Positions 35,301-46,573 of a stretch of DNA of 64,000 bases are shown piece after piece (position 1 is the stretch's first letter; each line of letters begins with the position of its first letter). The DNA comes from Holothuria scabra (Eukaryota; Echinodermata; Holothuroidea; Aspidochirotida; Holothuriidae). The position numbers were made by a program, and so were the translations under genes. A model generated the notes under the pieces. It was not told where the DNA came from, made no database searches, and saw only the letters and a program-made list of their open reading frames with translations. Location: positions 10,375,706 through 10,439,705 of the forward strand of contig CM074190.1 of the NCBI GenBank assembly GCA_037179385.1, given 5' to 3'.

Positions 35301-37064
35301 CCTCCTAGTACTTTTAATAGAGTAATAGAGGAAGGGACAAAGATGGTCTTTTGTCGTTTGTGACAAGTGAACTCCAGTCTGCAGAGAATCCATTCCAAAA
35401 AGAGGACGTGCTTCGTTAATTGAGTCTAAGAGTATTTATTGACTAGAAGCCAAGGTCTAGTACATTCCCTGTACAAAATTTCGGCCAATTTGAAAGCAAG
35501 AGCAAGGTACAAAATGGTTTGATCTCCGACGGTCAGCCGTTGAACTGTGGCGACAACATTTTGGCGGTTTTTGAAACTTCAGAAGAGGTGTATTTCTCGC
35601 AATTCTCGAAGAGTAAAGGAGCAGTAATATTTTTTTGCTGTAAGAACATTGTTTTACATTGAGTTCAACTATGCAAAAGTTGGTGTCAAAAATTAGTAGC
35701 ATGGAGCCAATATTTGAGATTTATTTTCAACTTTCAGAGTCGTACGTACAGCGAAGGTAAAAGGTATCAAGTTGCCTACTGCGCCGCCTCGCTTATAAAG
35801 GCATAGACACTGTTAACCACTGTCTCCGTTTGACTTGTTACAACGCATATAGCGTGAATGTAAAGCAAGTTAATAAAACGTTACCTTAGCAACAGAATTC
35901 ACCACGAAACCCTGGGTGTCGATTACGAATTAGGCTTCTTCGCCGGTTTTCTACTTTAGAACATTTGAACATTAACGCACAACGACTGGTTTGAAGTTCA
36001 TTTGCTTACTGATTGGTCAGTTTCTATGGTATCTTCCCAAGCGCACATCTGTGCACGCGTTTTCATTCTCACGCGCTTACAACACAAAATCAACTACTGC
36101 ATTCTTTTTCCAAGCACGCGGAAGTATACGCGTCAATTACTCCGGACTTCACCCGGAGAAATGCATTGTGCGCGTACAGAACTCGCTTTGAAAATGCGCG
36201 CACGCTGACATCTCGTCACAATGGAATTTTCTGTTTCGCATGCACCATTGTGCACGCAAATAACCGAATAGAACTGTGCGCATGTCCCATCGACACTTCC
36301 GCCCCTCCGACTGTGCCTCCGTGAGGAGTCAGAGCGTCTAACAGTGTAGGGATACGAGTTGGGTATCTGCGTTTATAATATCTTTGCCTCCGTCCCTCCG
36401 AATTGGCCTCCATGAGGAGTCACCGCGCCATTTCAAGTTTAGTATCTATGTTTATAATATCTTTGAATCGAATCCAAAAGTTAACTAAAAGGTGCAGAGA
36501 GCAGGGAGCTGTTTTTTTTTTTTTATTTATTTTTTTTATTTTACTTTCACTTTTTAAGCTTTCTTCCTCGAATATAGGGATGCATTCAATGATTGATGTG
36601 GTCCATAAGTCATTTTAATAACTCACCTCGAGTAATATTAATGATATTAATGATTGATAGTTACATAGCCGTGAGCCCAGCTTCTTCCTTCCTTTGGGCA
36701 TGGACTACACAGTCGACAAAAGTCGACCCTTTCTAGAGTTTTTTTTTTTTTTTTTTTTTACTAGCTATGTTAACTTGGGTATGCATTCATCACACAACTT
36801 TATTTTAAGAATAACATAAAATAAGACACTCATTACACACAGGATTACGAGGTGTGGCCAGTTGGGACTTAGTGCGAACGGTCCCATTGATATAAGTCGG
36901 CGCCAGTACTCTCACTGTGATCTTCTTTACATCCATGCCTTTTTAAATGACTTTCTAAACAATTCCGGATATTCAAAGTCTTGATGCGCCAAAGTCAATA
37001 CAGAAGGCCAGATATTTATTCGGAATACTATGAACTTAACATCGTTCATTCCTTCAAACTGGGA
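32392..37064. other. Intergenic, no gene seen
   Basis: Between genes B and A. It holds a small hairpin (34228-34300) and T-runs near 36510 and 36740. Several open frames at 36.0-36.4 kb overlap on both strands and have no domain or splice support. Confidence 0.35.
34228..34300. repeat. Imperfect hairpin
   Basis: TTAAATCTAAAAGAGTGGAA then AAGTGACC recurs inverted as GGTCACC then CCATTCTTTTAGATTTA around a short loop. Probably a small MITE. Confidence 0.5.
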
Positions 37065-37252
<188 letters not shown>

Positions 37253-37510
37253 TCGGAACCTTCGACTCTCTTAGGTTTGAGCACTTAAGACAATATTGTG
37301 GTATGATATGCCCAGAATGGGTCAAGGAACCTTCTTAGATTTGCACCTCTGTAGTTCAACATCTACAGTGCCAGTGACCGTAGACAGCTACCTATTAGCA
37401 AGTCGATTCTTAGAGAAACGCTTCGGTTGATTAACCAAGAACGTTTCTTCAAAGAGAACACCAAAATAAATTCATAAATACTTGTATTGATTTCCTGCAT
37501 TCTGATTGGC

Positions 37511-37569
37511 TGAAAACCATTCGAGACCAGTCTCGAATCGCATTCGAGACTGGTCTCGAATGGTTTTCA
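37511..37569. repeat. Perfect hairpin, 28-bp arms and 3-nt loop
   Basis: TGAAAACCATTCGAGACCAG then TCTCGAAT, a CGC loop, then the exact reverse complement. The nested GAGACCAGTCTC / GAGACTGGTCTC gives a second internal symmetry. Confidence 0.85.
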
Positions 37570-40500
37570 AGAAGTAAGGAGAATTGAATTGAATGTGATC
37601 ACTATATTTACTGTGTACAATATTTTAAGCCCATGCTAGGTTGCCATAGCAACATGCCATATTCACCCCATAGTTTTGCACAGCACATGTAGGGTTACTG
37701 TAATGTCATACAGTAAGCCAAGTACATGTTAGCAAGATAAACAGTAACACTGAGACACTGTACACTGTGTAAAGTTGATACCCTAGTCTTCAGAGTTACC
37801 ATTCTAAAGAATAATAACTGGCAGTGATAAAGACATAGGTTAGCCTAGGCTTAGGAATCATTGCTCCCCACAAATGGGTATTTTGATCACACTCACATTG
37901 TTTTATAGGTCTAACAAGTTAGGCCCTAGGCTAGAACTGCATGCACTGCGCTGCGATGACTGGCACTGTTGTTAACGTTTTAATCCACTCCTAAATTTGG
38001 GGGGGGGGGGGGGGGTCAAATAAAATGTGCCTATAACTACAGTATTGTTACGCCTACTAAAGTGTCTAAGGTTAGCGACAATATACACAGGCTTTGGCAC
38101 AGTGACAGTGCTGGGGTTACTAATTCCGCTAAGACTGTCTAAACAGGGAAACAACAGTAACGTTACTCGTTTGGCCCACAGGCTAGCAAAGTAATCGTCA
38201 AGTTCAGTAGCCTGAGTGGCAATTCCCTACGGAAGCCTGGTATAGTTTACCTGTAACCTCAGTCTCTTTAAAGGCTAATGCGCATTTTAAAATTGCTTCC
38301 ATCTCTTACAAAGAATTTATATCACCGTGTCTGACCCATAACATCAACTAGGCTACGTCTGCATGTCCTTCCCGCAGTATGATCTGCTAACCACACACCA
38401 CAGCGCTAGTATAGCTGCACAGTCACTCGTACATCACTCTTACTGCATATATAGTATGTAACGTTACAGTCACATCGCAACTGCTCGAAAAGAGCTTCCT
38501 TCTCTTACATTTTATGCATGACGTTTCGTGACGTCATAAGGATTTGAATACTAATTAGCTAAAAGTCATGACTTTTAAAGTCAATTTTCTCAGAAACTAG
38601 GAACCAAAAAATCTTTAAAAACGTGAAAATCAATAGATAAGATGTAAAAATTACTTTCGGTGCCTGGTTCTGAGTGAACTTACGGGTGAAAGGGAGGATT
38701 TTAGTCCATTTTATGAAACGTCTAAAATGGGTTTCAAATGCTCTGCAAAATCGTTCAGCATTTATTCGGTGTTGTTTTAAACTACTTAGTTTTTACTTCA
38801 ATAGAGAGAAATTTTTTTTTTCTATCTAGTGGAACCATTTTTGCACTATAAAATGTTCTCAATGAGTCAGGTACTCGGTAAATTCCACCACGAATCGATT
38901 GTGGCGCCCAGAGTGTATACACAGTATAGTGGGCCTACTTTCGCGAAATGAACGTTAATGCAGGTCGTCCTATGTAAAACGTTACAACAGCAGCCCAGTT
39001 CATCATCCTCACCGATATTGTGCCCATTTCGGAGAAAATGGTGTGATACTTGCTCCTTCGACATTTTTGCAACATTTTGTTTGTTGTTATGTCATTTACA
39101 AATTAAACTAATCAGAAGTGTTGCACTAGAAGGTTATATATTGTTTGAATGTGATCTTGTTTGCACCAAAACAGTGAAAATCACCTCACTTTAATAAGAG
39201 TTGGGCTGACTAAAAAGCTGGTTTAAAAACTTTGTCTAAAAACTTTATACTAGAAACTGTATCAACTTCAGTCCAATGTCCATTCTTTGAAAAAAAAATT
39301 GTAGGCATCATGCAGTACACTCAGTCAGCACATTATATTGAGCAAGAAAGGAATGAGGGGCCTTACTAAATGGGTAAATGCTTAAACAGGAAGGGCCTTG
39401 CAGGAAAGATCATCCTACAATGTTTAACAAGTGCTATTGATTTTCCTCATTTACTCTGGGTAAAAATGAAAAATACTGAAGGCAAAGGCAAATACCAATG
39501 TTGCAAGGGAAGGAGTATATCAGCTGAGGTTTGGCAAATGGGATATCTTACTTTGAATTCCTTGTAAATTTCTTTTCACATGAAATACTGGTCCTAAAAA
39601 TAACATGATGATAGCTGGACTGCTAGGATAATAATTCATCACTATCCTGTCCTCTTGTGAGGTGACGGAATGTTCCGGGCTCATTTCTACTGGCAGTAGG
39701 CCAGTTTGATATGCCTATAGTACTGTATCTCAAACAGTCAATGTAACAATACAGTTTTTTTGCAGGAAACTACCTAAATGTTGCCCAATATGGTTCTCCT
39801 TTATGTGGCCTCCTTAAAGATCAGAAATTAAGCACCACGTTGAGGTGAGCTTTTGGGACAATTCAAGTTAGCCAGGATAAGATTGAGTTTGTGGGATGGT
39901 AATTCTTGTTAGTGAATAAAAATTATGTAAGCTAGGTATATGCCATACAGCCAGCACTCACAGCACTAATTTCTGTTTCCACTGAAACCGCACTCCTCCA
40001 TTAAAGTTAACCAGAACGTTTTAAAATGCAAGTCACAGTTTAGATGGCAGTACGTAATTGTCCATGGGGTAAGGTTTTTAAATGATATAAGCTTATAAAG
40101 GGCTAGAAATTGTATAAATTGCAAAGCTGCAGCTTTGCAATTTATAGGCTACCTATGGGACTTTATAGAAATAGACAACTTGAACTTAATTACACAGTAG
40201 GCCTATACCACTATATACTTTAGGTCGATCCGGCTATTTTGGAAAATGATGGAAAGGACTGAGTTTTTTTCTGTTTGTGGTACAGTAACTATCAGGTAAG
40301 AAAGAATATTAACCCGTGAATATGTGCAGACTGAAGTTGAACCCTCTAAATTTGGAGTTTGTTTACTTAATCTAGGTTGACTTTATCATGATTCATACGA
40401 GTCCCAGGTTTACCGACTTCACAACAGAGTTACATGTTATTGTAAGCCCCCCACTTGCCAATGTTACTGAATATGCCATGAAAACTGAAGCTTCAAATTT

Positions 40501-42237
40501 CATAGACTACAAGTCTACAAACAACACTGGAAGTTTTTAAGAATGTAAATGCAATGGGTACCTGTCCTGCAAATCCCACAGTATAATAGTCGTTCATTAT
40601 TTTGTTATGACCAACGTAATCCGAGCCATACTGGAAATAAGAATAGTACTAACAGTAACGTTGTAGGATATACAACGTCAACTATTTACCAATACCATAT
40701 GTACTATAGTACATACTACATACATATTGTACGCTAAATACCCCTTCTGGTTTAGCAGTTGTTTACAAAACAATTTATAAATTAAACTACGTAATTTTGG
40801 TATCTACAGAAAGCCTATACTATAATCTTCAAACGTCGATACAAAAGAATCGTTTTACATCCCTCAATGAGTCAGGTACTCGCAAAGTTTGAGGTCCTAA
40901 TTTGAGACATAAGAATCGACTGCCTCTTTTTGGGAGCGTATTTTTGCAGTATAAGTTTGAAAAAACCTAAAAAATCTATGATTTCTCAGAAAAGGAAAGA
41001 TCAAAATGTCCACTTACCGTGTCGTTGTTTCCATTTATACGCCTACTTATAAATTATTCAACATATAGGGGGAGACCCCTTGTCAGTCACAGTTCCGCGA
41101 AATCTCATTTGCGCAGATCTAAAAAAGGCGGGAATGCTAGAGAAGTGGTCACTTGGCTTCATTAACTGTACAGCTGCGTGTTGACTGGTTAGCTCTTCGC
41201 ACAACTGTAAACACAGGTAACGAGAAGTTAGTAACTTTCCTTGACTTTTCGCTCAACCTCATCTCCAAAACGATGCGATGCCGTGATCAGTGTTTTTCTG
41301 TTAACAACATTTGCTTGTAAAATAGCCGATATAGTTCTCGAAAATGTAGCAAATTAAAGATGATACTGAGCGTATCGGTCGCGACATGCAGTTCAGAATG
41401 TTCGTTTTGCTTGCAACGATTCGAGTTCAAGATATCGATAGGTCACAATGGGGCATAGAAAACTGAGGAGAATAAAAACTTGATCTGTAAAATATAACCA
41501 AATTTTTATTTTTTTTTCATGTTTTTCACCCATTTTTCTCAAAGTATTTATGACCTCCGATTCCGTTATCACAGAGGCATTGGACCTCGGTTATCGCCTC
41601 GGTCCGCTCAGCCTCTGTGATGACGTCATCGTCGGTCTTAAATCACATTTAAGACCGGGCACCCTCGCATTTATCCCCTAAATAAAACACCTTTAATGTC
41701 ATTTGAGGTTTCATTTGTCATCAAAGGTACTCAAAGATCTCATAAAACATAGAACAGGAAATAGACAAGACCCTTTGGGGTCTGACAAGCCCCCTCACCC
41801 CAAAAACGACTGGCTATGGTCACGGTTGCCACAGGGGCCACTGAAAAAATGTCAATAGGGCTCATGCGAGGATACCCGACTATCTGAGTCAAAGACCAGG
41901 AGAAGGTCACGGCCCTAAAGAATTTTTTCCAACCGTGGAAAAGACAATAGGATGACGTTTGTAATGATTCGCAAGTAAGAGTGTTATGTCATGTCAAGGT
42001 TCGCCTAAGATATGGAAGGTTCACAAACGCAAACTATTGCTGTTAGAAAGTTAAGACATGTATACAATTTTATTTAAAACTGAGACCGAGACCTTGTTTA
42101 CTCCACCTCCCACGTTACCAGGCTAACTACAAACCGTGTTAACAGTGGAAAACAGGTAAACACGTATACATGGGCCATAATATGCAAAGAGGAATGTGCA
42201 CCTTCTTCGGAGCTTTTGGTTCTGCACATATAAAGTG
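37570..42237. other. Intergenic, no gene seen
   Basis: Contains a G-run (37999-38015), a 34-bp palindrome (40113), two copies of CAATGAGTCAGGTACTCG (38859 and 40865) that mark a dispersed repeat, and a TGACGTCA next to a GGTCTTAAAT/ATTTAAGACC palindrome (41621-41656). No exon is supported. Confidence 0.35.
40113..40146. repeat. Perfect 34-bp palindrome
   Basis: TATAAATTGCAAAGCTG followed directly by its exact reverse complement. Confidence 0.85.
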
Positions 42238-42652
42238 CAGGTCACACTTCCTGACTACAGCGATATCGGATCGGATTTCGCTCCGATTTTTGTGAGTTTT
42301 ATTTGAAATATCCTCGATCTTTAGTCAGAAAGAAACAAAAATTTGCCAACCTGTGCAAATAAAGGACTTGTATCGCAGGACTACAAAAAATTAAATTAAA
42401 TTAATTATGCCGTTACGTCACATCCGCAGACAGCTTTTATCGGAACCTCGTAGTCCGATAAAACCTCTTCATCAACGAGATGTCACGAAATCAATGGTTT
42501 AAAATTCACTTTCATGGTCCTCTTATGCCGATCATATATTTACACAGGATGGCGAAATTTTGGTTCTTTTCGACAATGGATAGAGGAGATTTTACCTAAA
42601 CCTCACAAAAATTGGGTAGTAATCCGATCTCATATCGCTGTAGTGTGACCTG
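42238..42652. mobile_element. MITE with CAGGTCACAC ends
   Basis: CAGGTCACACTTCCTGACTA, then ACAGCGATATCGGATCGG; the right end inverts to CAGGTCACACTACAGCGATA then TGAGATCGGATT. 415 bp, no ORF. The target duplication is unclear. Confidence 0.65.
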
Positions 42653-42904
42653 CGCCTTACTTGCGCCCTGCAGAGACACATTATGTTCCTGCATTTAAGG
42701 TCGCAGAAATTAACAAATAGTAGGTTAAACATCAAGGGTGTGATATCTCCATAACTATGAAAACATCACACTGGATCAATCTGATATAAACGTTGGTTAC
42801 ATTTAAATTGATAAAATTAATGCAGACTGGTGTAATGGTTACTAGTTAATCTCCTATAGTAACCTGTAGAAATATCGATACAGGTTTGCTGAATATCATC
42901 TTAA

Positions 42905-43001
42905 AGGGCTTGTTCTCTCACCCAAACTGTAATTTTTGTGGTAGTCTACAGAAATTATATAACGGCTCTCCTATTTGATTGACAATACAGAGTACCAAAC
43001 C
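42905..43001. mobile_element. TTAA MITE fragment, CTCTCACCC family
   Basis: TTAA, then AGGGCTTGTTCTCTCACCCA, then the internal TTTGATTGACAATACAGAGTA-like block (CAATACAGAGTAC) seen in the copy at 62.3 kb. Right end truncated at another TTAA. Confidence 0.45.
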
Positions 43002-43005
43002 TTAA

Positions 43006-44790
43006 ATAACAAAGCATGAACTGTTCTGAGACTGTGTTGATTACACATATTAGATTGTCATATTGGGTACTTAAGATAAGGATGATTTTTAGACAATTGT
43101 GGGAGGGGGCTAAAGAAAGAAGGTCCAGGGGAGACCAGGTATTATTTAAGGTGATAGGATCAGGGCTTTAAATAGGGTTAGACATCATGTCTCAGAAAGA
43201 GGAGTCTGAGTAAACACTTTCTTTTCATTCCCTTCCCGTAAGTAATCAAAGCAATAATAGAAATAAAGATGACAGCTCTATATATCTGCTGCATTAGTGT
43301 ATGCCATTTATTGACGGTGCGCACATATATATTGACTAAAAAAGGTAAATGAACTTTGAAATAAATTATTAAATACATCCTTGTAGAATTGAAGGTGACG
43401 AGTAAAATAATGTTGCATTTCCTGCAAAAATGAGCTGATAAAATTGGTACATCGTGGATACCAAAATAAATAATTATAGCGCACTTAGTGGCACTTTACA
43501 TTCAACTTATCCGACGCAATTGATTAAGAACAGATGTCACATAAATTACAAGTTGTTAAGTATTTGATCTTTTCTGGTTTTCTACGTTAATATCCGAACT
43601 GTGTGGTACATGGGCATGGCCGTACCCGACGGAAGGGGGTAAAACCTCCCCCATTGACCAAACATTGCTGAATTGAGCAGACTCCGGTGCCTCAGTCGGG
43701 CGCCGTCCTGGTTGGGGAGTTGGAGTCGGGCGAAAAGTCAGCGCCCACCTGAGAGAAAAAGTCCTATAGGGCATGTTCATGGAAACTCATGTGCTTCCTT
43801 CGTCAGCTCTTCATCACATTATCAATTATTGTTTTAAGAACTCATATTTGAAAACACTCTGTTTCATATTATGCAGTGGAATGGTTATTTTACAATTACT
43901 ATATATTGCTAGTACCATACGAAGCTGATAGAACCAGTGACGGCGCCAGAATGTCAAAGTTGTGGGGAAACCAAGGGCAAAAGATACTGTTGAGGGCGAA
44001 ACCTTTCCGGCAAAGAGCGAAGCCGAGCCTAGATTACCCATTCCTGGTAGAGGGGGTACTGAAACTTTAAGGTTTTAACATATCTCTGTATGAAAAATTA
44101 AGTCTCTGGAGAGGTTTGTTATTAACTTTTTCGGTTAATCCAACTCCTAACTGACTTAAAGGGAAATACCGTGTTTAAAATGATCCAGCAAAGACTACAA
44201 AGAAAATGGTTCAGACACTATCCAATAATTCAGTCTTCATCACAAACCCCAGGAATGGTTTTATCTCTTCAAAATACTATGCACAACAAGAGCCATGGAC
44301 GTTGATCATTTGGAATGTTGAAAGTTTGGGTGAACAAATTATTCTTTAGCAACAATCAACTGAATTTCTGTCTGTGGAAAACTTATTTCTTTAAAAGAAA
44401 GATACTATACTGCCTTAATTTTAATAATCTACCCCCGTGTCAATAAATATTAGTTTTAAGAGTATGAATTTTTCTTGCAAAACAAATGCAATATTTCTCT
44501 TTAACATTAGTGGGGGCAAGGATGGGAGGGACAAAATCTGAGGCAAATGCGCCCCTTTCCCCCTACTCTATAGAGCGGCCATAGATCCCTTGGATAAGGG
44601 TAGTATTTGACATTTCACATCGATTTAGTTTGCAGACAAAGAATTTAGTTTTGTTTTGTTTCCAATGGAGAATTCACATCATCTGTTCAAAAGTTGATAA
44701 AATCTGATGTGAACTTAATAAACTCGTGTAATGATTTGCCAGTCTCCCTCTACACAAAACAACTCTTCAAAAATACAAACTGTACAACAA
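43006..44790. other. Intergenic, no gene seen
   Basis: Short frames only. The frames at 43556-43780 and 43876-44070 have no recognisable domain. Confidence 0.35.
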
Positions 44791-44791
44791 G

Positions 44792-44884
<93 letters not shown>

Positions 44885-44885
44885 G

Positions 44886-44964
<79 letters not shown>

Positions 44965-45012
44965 TTATATATATATGTGTGTGTGTGTGTGTATGTATAT
45001 ACATATATATAC
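44792..45012. repeat. (AT)n/(GT)n microsatellite
   Basis: A long (AT)n tract with GTAT/ACAT interruptions ending in (TG)n. It begins the (AT)n-linked duplicated array. Confidence 0.95.
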
Positions 45013-45013
45013 A

Positions 45014-45267
45014 CACCACATTTTTCGAACTAAAATGTTTTGAGTACTCAATGCATGAATGCCCAAAACTGGAAATCTATCATATGTACATCTACAAGTA
45101 ACCAGGGAGTTGCAAATTCCTAAAGTAACGTTGTTCTGTTGGCCCCACAAATCATTTTTATAACAGTATTTACATGTAAGCCTCCATAAATGTCATCTTA
45201 TATGAATTATAACGTTATGCAGGACAAAACACAAAACAATCCTTCAAAAGTGCAAATTGCACAACAC

Positions 45268-45268
<1 letters not shown>
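45014..45268. repeat. (AT)n-linked unit, copy 1
   Basis: ACATTTTTCGAACTAAAATG, ATGAATGCCCAAAACTGGAA, AACGTTGTTCTGTTGG and TAAGCCTCCATAAATGTCAT recur in the same order at 46157-46435. It ends in ACAAAACAATCCTTCAAAAG, which also precedes the first (AT)n tract in diverged form at 44755. Confidence 0.85.
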
Positions 45269-45326
<58 letters not shown>

Positions 45327-45349
45327 TACATATATACATATATACATAT

Positions 45350-45405
<56 letters not shown>
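45269..45405. repeat. (AT)n microsatellite with ATAC interruptions
   Basis: The second (AT)n tract of the array, with a regular TATACATA sub-array in its middle. Confidence 0.95.
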
Positions 45406-45407
<2 letters not shown>

Positions 45408-45538
45408 TTAAAGATAGCGAAACAACACTGGATACAGTGCTCAACCGATGGGAGCGAGTATAAATAATAAGAAAGTAAACACTATTGCATTTCAAGATAC
45501 AAGCTTGTTTCGTATAGGCATACGTTTGTAGCCTACAC

Positions 45539-45958
45539 TCCTCAGCGGATTAGACGGAGAACGTACAGCGATTACAAAATGAAAATGTAAATGACGCGCG
45601 TGTTATAGACACGTCATAGAGGTTAAGCGCCCATTATGACGTCCACAGAAGAAAGTATTATCTGCAGAACTAGAACGCGCAAAATAGGTTAAGAGTGCGC
45701 GGGTTATTTAAATACGCACAAAAACAAAGTGTTTTACTTATGACATCTCTAAGCGTGTCTTTATCACAGTTGCGTCACAATATTGTAGCAATGCGTCATA
45801 ATTTCTTTATTTTGATCCTTGCAAACGCGTCATTTATTACTAACTCATGACGCGCGCTTCAATGTATTAACTTTGAACAATAACTTAAAATCGTTAAGCG
45901 TTATCATTTACATTTTCATTTGTAATCGCTGTACGTTCTCCGTCTAATCCGCTGAGGA
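45539..45958. mobile_element. Element with ~54-bp near-perfect inverted ends
   Basis: The left arm begins TCCTCAGCGGATTAGACGGA and continues GAACGTACAGCGATTACAAA. The right arm is its reverse complement with a one-base indel. The interior is rich in TGACGCGC/GCGTCA. The sequence just outside each end reads CTGAGGA outward, followed by a short hairpin. It interrupts the (AT)n array. Confidence 0.75.
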
Positions 45959-46035
45959 AGATCCCAGGTGGGATTGAAATATATTCGGATATCTATCGAT
46001 CTTGTTGGTCATCAGTATTATTAATTTCTCAGTCT

Positions 46036-46435
<400 letters not shown>

Positions 46436-46453
46436 GAAGAAAATAATGAATAT

Positions 46454-46459
46454 TTTATT
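46454..46459 (-). terminator. Poly(A) signal of gene A
   Basis: AATAAA on the minus strand starts a few nucleotides after the stop codon. This would give a very short 3' UTR. The DNA further downstream is the (AT)n-linked duplicated unit, so the transcript could instead run into repeat sequence. Confidence 0.45.
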
Positions 46460-46463
46460 TGAT

Positions 46464-46573
46464 TTATGTGGTTGGAAATTCAAAATGAAACTCTGTTTTG
46501 GGATGACTGCTTTCTGTGGCCATTTCCAAACAATTCTCGAATTTTGGGTCCGAACTCAGGCACATGTAATAAG
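46464..46573 (-). CDS. Gene A exon 7: C-terminus of trefoil-like region and stop
   Basis: The coding part has 110 nt. The acceptor is TTTTCCCTCAG|CTTATT. It completes the split codon to Ala, then reads YYMCLSSDPKFENCLEMATE and ends in FHFEFPTT with TAA. The layout of a YYMC strand, an L-x-M strand and a terminal F-x-F strand is how IL-1 family proteins end. AATAAA follows within 10 nt. Confidence 0.74.

Noticed and set aside
36013..36413. Three overlapping plus frames and one minus frame
   Set aside because: Mutually overlapping, no splice or domain signal. Their openness reflects local base composition.
44694..45463. Ile-Tyr/His-Thr repeat frames
   Set aside because: Translation of (AT)n and (GT)n tracts.
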